From positions 1,984,001 through 2,048,000 of the forward strand of contig JAYJMM010000028.1 in assembly GCA_037349105.1 (NCBI GenBank): a stretch of DNA of 64,000 bases, in the 5' to 3' direction. The notes beneath the pieces are model-generated. The model ran no database searches, was not told the DNA's origin, and was given only the letters and a program-made list of their open reading frames with translations. Below are positions 34,601-44,255 of this stretch, in pieces. Origin of the DNA: Limnomonas spitsbergensis (Eukaryota > Chlorophyta > Chlorophyceae > Chlamydomonadales). A program made the position numbers and the translations under genes. How positions within the stretch are numbered: the first letter of the stretch is position 1; every line of letters begins with the position of its first letter.

Positions 34601-36466
34601 GAAATGCCCTGGCATCCAAAATCCTGCATGCCTCCCTGCTTGCCTGATCGCACCTCAGCTGAGCTGGTCAGGCGAGTGACAACCCGTGGCCGCGACGCAT
34701 GTACCAAGATGAGCAGCGCTTCGGATATCAGATCCAAGCGTGAGGTGGAGGCCTTCCTGCAGCTCAGCGCTATCTGGGAGCTGCTGCTGGCCACACGAAA
34801 GGGGCGACATGAGCAGGTGGGTGGTTTTCAAGGGTTGAGGGGCCAGCTTCACACTTCGTTAAGTCCTAGCCAACGCAATGATCTTCATCAACCACCGAGG
34901 TCACTGTCATACCATACCGTTTGCCGTGTCATGCACGACCATGCAGCATGTATGAAACTGGGTAATGCAGCCTGCAGAACAAACATGCACGAGTAAGGAT
35001 TTCAACATCAAGCACGTGTACCTGAAGTGAACCTGAATTTTGAAACTCAGCTGCCAGCTGTCAGCTGTAGCCAAATTGCCGTTTTTCTAGTTGTTTTCAT
35101 TTGCTGTTACACTAGTTCGGGTAGGAGAGCTAGTTGTCTTGCGACACGTAATCAGAGGTGCTGTTGCGCGGCACGAGAAAGGGCAGAGCGTCGCAGGGCT
35201 TGAGAATGACTGAGACACGGATTGGTAGCTGGGCATGCTGCTGCACCTCAACAAGCACATAATCTTGCGAGGGGATACCTTCTGAACCCAATGAAGAGGG
35301 GGCCACCGGCCATGCAAGGTCTCATGACTAGAGCCATGTTGCGCTTTCAAATTGTAGTGGCTGCAGGGCCTACTCCTAAATTCATCCAAAGCGTGCTAGG
35401 GGGGTCGCTTCCACATATAACGAGACATAAACTGTCCTTGCTCAAATACTTGCGATGGGGCGCTTTGCAGCTGGTGCTTGTGTCGAGTGCTTGCTGATCA
35501 TAGGTTGCTGATGTAATTTCTCATGAAAAGGTCCCCCGGAGGTACTGAATTACGAAACGCCACAGCTCGTGGGCCGCGCCCCAGTGGCGTAGACCCAGCC
35601 CTCGTACATAATAACAACATTGAGACCCCCAAAGCAGCCACCCTAACTATTGTACAAACACATCCCTTGGAAGCTATTGTGATACCCTACAAGTCGCATG
35701 GCTGGTACCCCAGCAAGGCCCACGTTAGAGATGGGTGTACAAGATGTTTTATGTTTTGTAGACCATGCATCTAGTTTCTTTAACCGTGTGTATTTCTTTG
35801 ACATGTGCTCCAAAAGCTGCAAGAGTTGAGCTTTTCGCAATAAGGGAAGACAGGTGTGGAAGGCTGCATCCTTCCTCCATACTCTTGAGCACAACCAAGT
35901 GCCCCCCAGGTTGTGCCCATGCCCGCACAAATAGTTCTTTCCCCTGGCCTGCCCGGATGTCATTCTCAGGGGCTTCAGAAATTGCACGAGCTGAGATTTG
36001 TGCCTTTAGAGAAGACGCGCGTGGAGGGATGCATCCGAACTGTGGAGCAGTTGCACCCTGCAGTGCAAGACAGGTTGGAGGTGAGCAAAACACCATCACT
36101 TAAACATGGCAGTGCTCAATCAGCATGCTCACCGGCTAGATGTAGCCACCCTTGGGCTGATGGGGCCCAAAGCGGTGGCTTATGGCCTGGGCAGCAAGGC
36201 TCGTTGCACCAGACCTTCTGGACGTAGGCCATGATGTAGCTTGAATGTAGCTTAAGCCCACTAAGCATAATAATTTTGCAATGCAGGATGTCCTTGTATC
36301 TGCCGTGGTCATCATTGCCGCCCAACGCCTGTGCGCTGGCCGCGAGAAGTCGTTTGCGTTGCAGCTCGAGCTCGAGGCGCTTTGCATGTTCGCAAATGGA
36401 ATCACTCACCGGCTCTCCAAGCACGTGTATCAGAGTTTGAGCGAGGGAGTGGCAGCATTTCATTGA
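22691..36466 (+). CDS. NUP93: Nuclear pore complex protein Nup93/Nic96, 16 exons
   Basis: Exons: 22691-22914, 23473-23599, 25387-25549, 26280-26392, 27155-27326, 27638-27831, 28167-28387, 30262-30424, 31063-31173, 31635-31749, 32342-32467, 33678-33835, 34165-34312, 34659-34816, 35970-36080, 36287-36466. Phases agree throughout and give 827 aa, near the usual plant length. The N terminus has D-W-x-x-L-L and I-A-A-T-R-L-L-A; then I-E-D-V-F, S-V-E-E-Y-L-x-Q-V and A-I-Q-E-A-Q. Later blocks match the alpha-solenoid: G-A-R-R-S-L-E-R-G-H, Y-F-C-L-R-N-G, A-T-I-E-D-F-M-W-C-K-L, Y-S-L-M-D-L-Q-A-D-L-N and M-L-K-E-L-L-T-E. Nup93 is a linker nucleoporin of the inner ring of the pore. Introns 1 and 2 use GC donors. 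Exon 4 acceptor could also be 26289, and an extra small exon between 25550 and 26280 is possible. Confidence 0.94.
25594..25880 (+). repeat. Decayed tandem copies of the NUP93 exon 3 end
   Basis: The exon 3 end, from CCACACTCGAGCTCCAT (25490) through GCTGCTG and CCCAGGGG, recurs in decayed form at about 25594 (CCACACTCAAGCTCCAT), 25720 (CCACACTCAGACTCCAT) and 25823 (the GCTGCTGCTG part with CCCAAGGGGACCTCC). All lie in intron 3. Confidence 0.8.
28426..28563 (+). repeat. Decayed tandem copies of the NUP93 exon 7 end
   Basis: Exon 7 ends with GACCGCCTGCTGCGGGACA, an Ala/Lys segment, then CAGCTCAGGTGTGTGT across the donor. Bases 28426-28505 repeat this as GACCTGCTGCGGGACAC followed by CAACTCAGGTGTGTATG, including the donor. 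A shorter third piece (CTGGCACGCGAGTGCGGCCG) lies at 28540-28563. Confidence 0.88.
28560..30060. repeat. Degenerate tandem repeat of about 36 bp in NUP93 intron 7, both orientations
   Basis: A unit close to GTGGTCTAATGCAGACTAGA followed by ATAACACCCCTC recurs about five times at 29845-30040 and once or twice near 28565-28620. One inverted copy lies at about 29765-29805, so AGACCACCT and AGGTGGTCT stand opposite each other there. The part in between is unremarkable. Confidence 0.7.
32545..33120 (+). repeat. G-rich minisatellite in NUP93 intron 11
   Basis: Units of roughly 28-39 bases contain GAGCCACAACCAGAGGTGGG followed by TGTTGGGG-type text. They recur about ten times from 32690 to 33010, flanked by G runs. 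Long open frames here (for example on the minus strand 32661-33107) are products of the repeat. Confidence 0.88.
33860..33913 (+). repeat. Decayed tandem copy of the NUP93 exon 12 end
   Basis: Bases 33788-33841 (end of exon 12 plus donor) are repeated: CTAGAGGAGAGGAAAAG against CTAGAAGAGAAGGGAGC, and AATGTCAGGTGAG against AATGTCAGGCGAG. The copy donor has become GC. Confidence 0.85.
35808..35902 (+). repeat. Decayed tandem copy of NUP93 exon 15, with a stop codon
   Basis: The stretch aligns without gaps to exon 15 (about 35971-36065), 162-163 bases downstream. In the exon frame it reads L-Q-E-L-S-F-S-Q and then TAA, against L-H-E-L-R-F-V-P in the true exon. It lies in intron 14. Confidence 0.88.
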
Positions 36467-37142
36467 ATGGGACATTGTCCCCCATGTGAGCGCCTCTTGG
36501 ACATTGTATCTTCGATTTTCATGTTTGTATGCTAGTGTGCATATCGCATCGAATGTCAGGATTTGCCTCTCATTTGTTCCTAGGTCGATATGCATGATCA
36601 GATACGTAATTGCACCGTCTTAGAATTAAAAAGTGGCAGGAGGCAGAAGGTCCAGCGAGCATGCAACAAGTGCATTATGTTATCGAACCACCACCACGCA
36701 GTGCCATGTATTACCAGGGTATTACCGTCTCTAGAGACAAATTGGGTTGCAACTTGCAAGGTGTAGGATAAGGGCACATTCTGCCATCCAAACGGGAGGC
36801 GAGAGAAACGGACGTCCAGTTGCACCTTGTCCCGTCGGATAGTACGACGGCTTCATGTGAAAACGGGCACTGCGCTTTCTGAAGAGTTTCAACCCTGCCT
36901 TGGCTTTCAACGCTTTGCCCTTGTAAACCTGAGTGCTTTTTAGGGATCGTCCCGAGGGGGGGGCAAAGAAAACCAGGGACCCTATCCCCTAAAATAAAGA
37001 TGAGCACCCAAGCCTGCCACTCACCCACGTACCGCCTCCGGAACCCATGGAAATTCAAATATCTCAGTCAAATTCAGAATTACAGGGCCTGCCATGGGTG
37101 TTTTGTACCACCTCGTCAAGGTGCCTCTACTGGTATATTTCT
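36467..37142. other. 3' flank of NUP93; no feature recognised
   Basis: Holds the NUP93 3' UTR and unassigned sequence up to a LINE insertion. Minus-strand frames here (36598-37058) match nothing I know. Confidence 0.5.
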
Positions 37143-37153
37143 ATTCGTTAGGT

Positions 37154-37490
37154 CAATAACGTTACACCTCTGGGCCCGCTCAAAGCTCGGCCGCGTGGGC
37201 GCCCAACTATTCAAAAGGGGGTGAAGAAGGAACTAAAAGAAAGAGAGGGGGAAAGGAACAGAAGGAGAGGCCGGGAAGGCAAAGAAGACCAAGTCCAACA
37301 CCTGAGTTCCACTAGAGACTAGCCCTCAACAAAGCCTCTAAGAAAAGAAAAGTCCAGAAAAGCAAGCGTATCCCACTCCTGCTTGGGCGCCCCACTGATC
37401 AGAAGGGAGAAGAGAATAAACTAAAAAGGGGGCAAACAACAACAACACCAACAAAAAGACCAAAAGAGAAGGCCGGAAAGGCCAATGACA
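37154..37490 (-). mobile_element. LINE copy C, 3' UTR only, with target-site duplication
   Basis: Inverse complement of the LINE 3' UTR dimer, beginning CAATAACGTTACACCTCTGG. It is flanked by ATTCGTTAGGT (37143-37153) and ATTCGATAGGT (37491-37501), an 11-bp target duplication with one difference. Severe 5' truncation is typical of target-primed integration. Confidence 0.88.
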
Positions 37491-37721
37491 ATTCGATAGG
37501 TGATCACAATTCATACCAACAATCAATTTGGGGTACTGAGCTCAGCCAGGCTATTGACTACCTACAACTGCTCGCTAGCGATCACATTCCAGAAGGCAGA
37601 TGGCCTGGATGGCGGTGGCAATGAGCTGGCATCAGCCTTCATCTCCCTCACTGCCTTCTTCCTCTCCCTCAGCGGGACCTCTTTGCCCACAACTCTCCAA
37701 TTCCTCCACCATCACCGTGTA

Positions 37722-38167
37722 GCTTGCCGCATCTGCCTCCGCCAGCTACTGATCGGGATGGGCCGTCAGCATGTGATAAAGGTTGTGATAGCTCCAGACC
37801 CATGGGCGGGGGACGGGCGGATCCCTGCTCCTGCAGACATGGCACTGGCCTGTTGGTGCAAGGATTGGTCGCTGACACCCTGTGCGCCTTCAGCACGGCT
37901 GACACTAGAGGACGGCGCAGTGGTCAGCAGCGTGACAGGCGGTGCTGCCTGCGATGTTGGGCTAGGGGAGACGGCGACCATGTCGAGGACGAGCTGCATG
38001 CTTGTTTTCAATGCCTCAGCGTGCAGGATCAACTTAGAGAGCGGGCAGGTCCTCTACAAACGTTGCTAGAGCCTTTTTAGAGTTGTACCGGGGCAGGCTT
38101 GGGTGGGATGCCCTGGCCTTTGTGGACGACGTGGTAGATATCGTTGAGGCGTAGACATTTTCAGAGG
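37722..38167 (+). mobile_element. LINE fragment D, C-terminal coding end
   Basis: Contains R-C-C-L-R-C-W-A-R-G-D-G-D-H-V-E-D-E-L-H-A-C-F, the Cys/His segment of this LINE family, then L-G-W-D-A-L-A-F-V-D-D-V-V and the end of the frame at GTTGAGGCGTAG. The usual 3' UTR dimer is missing; fragment E follows at once. Confidence 0.8.
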
Positions 38168-38440
38168 TTGCTCCAGGCTGCTTTCCTCCTCAGGCATGCA
38201 GTCCATGATCAACGGGCAGTTGCAGGCCGTGGCAAGCTGCATGTGGCCTTTGTGGACTTCACAAAGGCCAATGACAGCGTGCCCCAGGAGCAGTTGTGGC
38301 GGCATTTATGCGAGCATCTTCACATGCTTGCATACTTGTTACGCGCACTGCAATCGCTTTATGCCGGTGCAAGTTTACACGCGCGCACTGGTCCTGTGCC
38401 TTGCACCAGAGGCATCAAGTAGGGCTGCCCCCTGAGTCAT
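38168..38440 (+). mobile_element. LINE fragment E, reverse transcriptase palm region
   Basis: Carries K-L-H-V-A-F-V-D-F-T-K-A-N-D (catalytic block A, with Asn in place of the Tyr seen in copy A) and ends near I-K-Q-G-C-P. It lies directly after a C-terminal fragment, an order opposite to that in an intact element, so two copies were joined or rearranged. Confidence 0.8.
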
Positions 38441-39289
38441 CAGGTCTCTTCAGCGCCCATGCAAATCTCACAGCAGTGGCTGGCAGGTCAACAACACCTT
38501 TTATTACAGCCCAGACAAGGGTGAGGATCAGAGTCGAGTGGTGCATGCTGGGTATGAGTAATAAAGTACGGTAAGGGGAGCAACTAAGATAAGAGCATTT
38601 CGAGGCATTGTGAAATTCCTACGGCCGAAAGAAAGAAAGAAAGAAAACGCCTGAGCGTGGCTTGAGGAATACGGGATTTTAAATGCCGTACACCGGCCGC
38701 AAAGTTCAGATTTTCTGATGTGAATTACGTGAGAATGCAGGTTGATTGCGAAACCACTCGCGAAACCGAAGAACTGAACCGAACCGAACTCCCCCTGTCA
38801 AGAACGCCAGGTATGGAATTGCCAGGGATTGCCAACAATTGCCAGGAACTGAACTAGGTGTGAATTGGCTCTAAGCGGCCCTCGACAACATGCAGGAAAA
38901 TAGAAACTACGGGTTCAATGCCCTAGTAGTGCATACAAGCAAATGAAACTATCGGCTCACGCCTTTCCCAGCACGCTTCAACCCAGATAAGTCTGTTACT
39001 CACTGGAATAGCTGCAACTACTGCTGTCCTACCAACTCTCGTGACCTCGCTTTCCCACAGCCAGCAGGCTGCTGTTCAGATTATATACGCAATGAAGCTA
39101 CAGTATTGTATCCTCACCAGTTCATATCCTGGCCCGGAAGATAAGATCTACATCTGATAAGATGTGGGATCCTACATGAATCAAGATTAGCTTGTCCGTT
39201 TGGGCTAGGCACCGCGCACCTTACTCTAATATGGTCCACATCTAATACGGTGCTTTCGATTGTAATACGGTACCTTTGATTTTGTGTTT
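38441..39289. other. No gene; contains one (GAAA)n-flanked repeat
   Basis: Only the dispersed repeat at 38626-38693 is recognisable. The remainder has short frames only. Confidence 0.5.
38626..38693 (+). repeat. (GAAA)n-flanked dispersed repeat, copy 2
   Basis: A GAAA run, then CGCCTGAGCGTGGCTTGAGG, AATACGGGATTTTAAATGCC and GTACAC. It is the longest plus-orientation copy of the four. Confidence 0.85.
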
Positions 39290-39454
39290 TCCAGCCTTTT
39301 ATTTTGTACCTTCACTTTATTTCTCACTTTTTCCCCGTTTCTTTTGTCCTGCCCCCTTCTGTGTTTCTTTCCGTCTTTCCTGCCAACTCTTTAGTTAGGC
39401 ACCCACGCGGCCGAGCCTTATTTGAGCAGGGCCCAGAGGTGTAACGTTATTGGC
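39290..39454 (+). mobile_element. LINE 3' tail F
   Basis: Pyrimidine-rich 3' UTR ending TTAGGCACCCACGCGGCCGA, GCCCAGAGGTGTAACGTTAT and TG. The left limit is a guess. Confidence 0.75.
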
Positions 39455-40121
39455 CTTATGCGCTGAGCCGTATGGCATCTTGTGGTATGAAGGCCATGCG
39501 GAGCTGACTTTCACGATACTGCTGTTTAAGCCCTTTCCCAGCTCTGACCTGCACATGCCAGAGTTCCGGTCTTCACACGGCACCACAGAAGCCACATGCT
39601 TCATCAGCATTAGGCTCTAAGCTGCAGGCTGCGCCACATTGACCCAACAAGATATGGCGTGCGACGTGCAAGCGCATAGCGGATATCTTGAACCTCTTCC
39701 CACACCCAGCCACCCTGCAGTCCACAAGCACATCCCTGGCTGCTGATAGCCCAGGCTGATCCTGGCGCTGCTCTGGCTGCTGAGGCACGCTGTTGCAAAG
39801 AGGCCAGGACTTGGCCTAACTGCCTATGTAAAGGAACTCAGCGAACATAATGACGCTATTGTCATGCTGATGTAGCGCACCGCGCGCATAACTGAATTAT
39901 CAGTTCCTTGTTTAAGGATTCCTGCAGTTGAACTCTGTTTACGGAACTGCTGTTGGAGTTACACTTTTGTGTTTTCTCTGGATATCAGAGAAGTGTGTAT
40001 TTTCACACTGTAGCCTCCTTCTTAGTGGCTGCTTGGTTTTCTGCTGCCACTATTTCTTTCTTACTTGAAGCCCTGATTTCGTAATCACCCTTTAATCTGA
40101 AGTTACATAGCCACCCCTCAT

Positions 40122-40251
40122 CGAGCAAGCACAAACACTGCTCGCTTTATTCCAGCAAGCACAAACACTGCTCGAATATCGATCCATCACACAGAACAAG
40201 TACCAAAACTGTTCGACCCTTTCAGTCTAAGCAAGCACAAACACTGCTTAG
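40122..40251 (+). repeat. Array of four stem-loops with constant loop and co-varying stems
   Basis: Three of the four hairpins share the 11-base loop AGCACAAACAC. Stems: CGAGCA/TGCTCG (40122-40127 with 40139-40144), CCAGCA/TGCTCG with one mismatch (40152-40157 with 40169-40174), GAACA/TGTTC around the variant loop AGTACCAAAAC (40194-40214), and CTAAGCA/TGCTTAG (40227-40233 with 40245-40251). Both arms change together between units. The array precedes a short open frame (40268-40534) that I do not recognise. Confidence 0.75.
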
Positions 40252-40254
40252 CCT

Positions 40255-41474
40255 TGAAGGTCTTCTCTTGATATTTCGGCCTTTATCAGGCATTCTCCAG
40301 CCTCCCAGCTGGTTTACCACCACCAACTCCATGAACTCTTCATCAACAGCCAGTCCAGAGGCTCCAAGTCGTCTCCCTGATAGATCATCAAGCGAGTCTC
40401 CCCATCTGAAGATCGCCTACAAGCGACTTCCCACTGAAGATCATCGTACCCTGTCATCAGTGTACTACATCTTCGACTGCTGCTACAGTCACCTTCTGAA
40501 GGGTCGACCCATCAGGCAATCTTGTCAACAGTAGAGAATAGTCAGGTAAGTAGTCCAGGGGATACTTATCTTAAATACATCGACTGATTCCCAGGTTTAC
40601 AGCTGGGAATTCGAGTCTCAACAGCAGTGATCAGGAATCTGTCATATTCCTGAAGTCACAGCACTTTTCTAAGTGAAAGGGTGTCTTTGATACTTGCTTT
40701 ATTTGTTTGCTGTACTTGCGCAGTCATTTACTAGGCGCAACGCTTAGCCCCGACAATATGAGGGGCAGCTGGCGGAAGCTGGCCTGGCACCCCCCCTGCC
40801 TGGGCAAACATAGCTGCCAAGATACTATCCAGAATAGATGCCTCGCACCTCGCCACGACATGTGGTGTCTCTGGAGACAGAGAGGCTGTCATGGCGAAGA
40901 GGAAAGCTCTGTGGCAGCCACCTTAAAAGCATCTGCCAGTCTTGCCCATCCACTCAAATGCAGCATCTGACCGCTCCTCCTCGTCGCCTCCAGAGTACCT
41001 CAGGGGCATAAGCACCCCAGTCACCTGAGCAGCCTCCATCAACAGCTGCTCCGTCGTCATCTCGTCCACACTATATAGACCCACCTTGGCCGTGGGGACC
41101 TGGAGCACACCAGCTCTGAAGACTGCCAAGGTAAGCACCCCGCCGCTTGAGACCAGCACGGCGAAGGGGTCCCGCACCATGAACAATGCTAGGCTGTGCC
41201 AATCCGCTGCTGCCACCAATGAGCTGGCTCTGGCCAAGCCGGGCACTCGCTTTAAGCGGTCTGTTGACCGGGGGTCGGTGGCCTCCAGAAAACAATCCCA
41301 GGGATATTTACACGTTCTCCGGGTTTCTTTTGGTGTCTATTCTTTTTCTTTAACCCTTCGCTAATTTTCAGGGTTGTTTTCTTTCGTGTGCGGGCATGTC
41401 ATTGCGATAGCGCATAGTGTGCATTTTTGTTGGTGCCGAACTCGTGACATTTGCCAGACCTGTCTCATCGGCGC
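40255..41474. other. No gene recognised
   Basis: A plus frame at 40268-40534 (Ser/Pro-rich) and a minus frame at 40923-41246 (107 codons, hydrophobic, with F-A-V-L-V-S-S-G-G-V-L-T-L-A) look somewhat protein-like. I cannot place either in a family. They may be transposon remnants, since this stretch is surrounded by them. Confidence 0.35.
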
Positions 41475-41477
41475 TTA

Positions 41478-41964
41478 GGTCGTGTTTCCACTGCTATTCT
41501 GCCGGGCAACCGACGCGGTTTAAGGCCCAATTCCGACCCAACTGCCACAAACCGACACGGTTTAGGCCTTTCTGTTCGAGGCCGAAACCACGCATTCGAG
41601 AATAGCCTATACCTCGTCGATGACCAGGTTTAAGCTATTATGTGAGTTGGTTGCCTCTTGGTTTCAGGAACCATCTCAGCGCGAAAGATCGTTCGTCATT
41701 AAAGACGCCATTTCTATGGCCAGATCGAAATAAGCGGCGACACTTGTGGTTCCGAGGTCACGAATCGTCGCAGAATCGGCCGCAGAATCGGTCGCAGAAA
41801 TCGGCCGCAGAATCGGTCGCAGAAAGGCCGATTCGACGATTCTAGGCTATACTCGAATGCGTGGTTTCAGAAAGGCCTAAACCGTGTCGGTTTGCGGCAG
41901 TTGGGTCGAAATTGGGCCTTAAACCGTGTCGGTTGCCCGACAGAATAGCAGTGGAAACACGACC
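41478..41964. mobile_element. MITE with terminal inverted repeats of about 130 bp, TTA target duplication
   Basis: The left end GGTCGTGTTTCCACTGCTAT continues for about 130 bases and is matched inverted at the right end (ATAGCAGTGGAAACACGACC, ending at 41964). There are few mismatches and one insertion of about 10 bases in the left arm. TTA flanks both sides (41475-41477 and 41965-41967). No transposase. GG at the termini and a TTA duplication fit a PIF/Harbinger-type non-autonomous element. The centre contains about five short tandem words of the type CGCAGAATCGGT. Confidence 0.88.
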
Positions 41965-42198
41965 TTAGCGACTAGCAACCGGACTAGCAACTGACACCTG
42001 TACGGCGATACTGACGAACGGTTGGTTTGGGTGAGTGGCCGGCGAGAGACGCCATCGCCCCGCAGCGCTTAGGGTACGGTAGCTTTTCGAATACTTATAG
42101 CCTGCACCCGACGTTGATTACAATATAACCACATAGCGTATGCGCTGCTTTTAATCGAGGCCGCACTTGCGACGGAAGACTGTGTAGCAAGCCAGCCC

Positions 42199-43400
42199 GT
42201 GCGTGCCGAGCGTCGCCAGTCGTTTGGGTATATTGGGTGGTTGGCCGGCGAGAGATGTCATCGGCGACTCCGAGCTACGGCGGATAAGGTCAATCCCAGG
42301 AGCCTGATGGGAGACGTGAGGGTCACAGCGCAGTTGGACATCCCCGCCATGTTCTTGCATCTGCAGCAGGAGGCCAGGACTGCCATTGCCAACGGCGGCC
42401 TGCTGTCAGGCAACAGTCCCGAGCTGGAATCCCCCCGCTCTCCTCAACATGCTCATTGTGCAGGCCATTTGTCAGCTGGGTGGGTGTGACCCGCATTGCG
42501 GGGGATAAGCTGGAGGATGAAGATGCAGCGGAAGCAGCAGGGGGCAGCGAAAAGAGAAGGAGGGGATGGGGAGGCAGCCGACTCTGACGAGGGTGCGCTG
42601 CAGCGGCAAGCCACGGCCGATGCAGCCCTAACCGCCGAGGATGCCTTGAAGGAAGCAGCAGCTGCCACCAAGCATGAGCATACGGTCCTGGTAGATGGCA
42701 AGCCGGTGTACAAGAGCACGGTTACCCACTGTGCTGTGGGCATTGTTGAGAGTTGGTCTCTAGGGATTCTGAGGCGCCGGTGTCGTTTGCCTTTCCGACC
42801 TTCTCTTTTGGTCCTTTTTGTTGTTGCTTGCCCCCTTTTTAGTTTCTTCTCTTCTCCCTTCTGATCAGTGGGGCGCCCTCGTGGCCAAGCAGGGGTGGGA
42901 TACGCTTGCTTTTGTGGACTTTGTTCAAGGCTACTCTCTAGTGGAACTCAGGTGTCGGACTTGGTCTTCTTTGCCTTCCCGGCCTCTACTTTTGTTCCTT
43001 TCCCCCCTCTTCCTTTCAGGTTGTTCTTTTCTCCCTTCTGAACAGTTGGGCGCCCACGCGGCCGAGTATTGAGCGGGCCCAGAGGTGTAACGTTATTGAC
43101 AAGAGCACGGTTGTGCGTTACATCTTCTTTCACGATCCCTGGTCAACCGACCGCTTGAAGCGAGTGTCCGGCAGACAGCCCATCCCGATCAGGAGTTGAC
43201 AGAGGCGGATGTGGAGAACTATGCCATCAGCATTGGAGAGTTCGAGGCGTGTTAGGCAAGGAAGTCAACAAGAACAAAGAGGGACAAGGTGCTTAAGGAG
43301 CGCACAACCGCACTGGGGGCTGCTGCCAGTCTAGTGCCTCGGCCATCGGACTTCTCGGAGCATGTACTTAACCTTGGGTTGAATTTCATCGTCCCAGTTC
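42199..43400 (+). other. Unrecognised reading frame split by a LINE insertion
   Basis: The frame at 42496-42709 is charged and Ala-rich and ends in V-D-G-K-P-V-Y-K-S-T. It is interrupted by LINE copy G. Directly after the second target duplication the text continues as K-S-T-V-V-R-Y-I-F-F-H-D-P-W-S and then D-R-L-K-R-V. The empty site therefore reads as one longer protein-like segment. Stops follow after about 43200. I do not recognise the family; an older transposon or decayed gene is possible. Confidence 0.4.
42724..43098 (+). mobile_element. LINE copy G, 375 bp, with perfect 14-bp target-site duplication
   Basis: The flanks ACAAGAGCACGGTT at 42710-42723 and 43099-43112 are identical and define both ends. 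The element consists of the 3' UTR dimer and ends GGTGTAACGTTATTG. This insertion fixes the 3' terminus of the whole family and shows that it has no poly-A tail. Confidence 0.95.
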
Positions 43401-43817
43401 GTGACTCAGTACCTGACAGTTAAATTTGATCGTCCCAGTACCTGACTTGGGATTGGACCTGATCCTTTTAAATTCTGTCTACAACATTGTTCAACTGATC
43501 ACAATAGACCCCTCTTACACAGTGTAATTTCGAGGGAGGTATTTGAATTGTGGTTGGTTTCGGAGTCGGGTTTGTGGGTGGGTTGTGGCTGGGGGGGCCA
43601 AATCTTTTTTTGTGGCATGGGGTTTTCAGCTTTTTTTGTGCCCCTTCCTCGAAAAAATCATCAAACAAACATACTGGATAAAAACTACGGTACGCTTGCG
43701 TAGACAAAGACCTGTCATGAAGCAATTCAGAAGGAGTGTCGAACCATGCGTTGGCCGAGAACATCTGCCATCGGCCAGTCTGATCTTTCACCTGATCTAT
43801 CACTTTCAGAAACATGT

Positions 43818-44244
43818 CAATGACATTACACCTCTGGGCCCTGCTCAAAGAAGGCTCGGCCGCGTGGGCGCCCAAATGTACTGTTGGAAGAAAATAAACT
43901 GAAGGATAAAAGGAAGGGGGAGAACACAAAGGAGAAAGAAATACCCCCCCAAAAAGGGAAAGGCAGCCCGAAGTACCCTTGCCCCTCTCAAGCCTATTCC
44001 CCAAAAAGGCAAAGAAAAGCAACAAAACTAGGCCTCAACAAAGCGTACTGCGTCCTCAACAAAGGACAGAGCCTCCCATCCAAGCCTGCCCCGGTACAAC
44101 TGTTCAAAGTCTGTGGCGCACTCCGGGGGGCCTGCCCAAACTCTATCGCTAAGCCTCTCCTTCTCGCTAGGGCACTGGAAGTAGACATGCAGCACATCCT
44201 CCACATGCTCGCCATCTCCCCTTGCCCAACACCATTGACAGCAC
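43818..44244 (-). mobile_element. LINE copy H, 427 bp, with 11-bp target-site duplication
   Basis: The flanks CAGAAACATGT at 43807-43817 and 44245-44255 are identical. On the minus strand the copy begins in the C-terminal coding part (W-C-W-A-R-G-D-G-E-H-V-E-D-V-L-H), runs to W-E-A-L-S-F-V-E-D-A-V-R, and ends with the family 3' end. The minus frame outside it (43468-43817 and 44245-44361) stays open across the empty site, so the insertion hit an older open frame that I cannot identify. Confidence 0.93.
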
Positions 44245-44255
44245 CAGAAACATGT

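Noticed and set aside
40122..40251. CRISPR-like repeat-spacer pattern
   Set aside because: Only four short units with irregular spacing, and stems vary between units; treated as a hairpin array instead.
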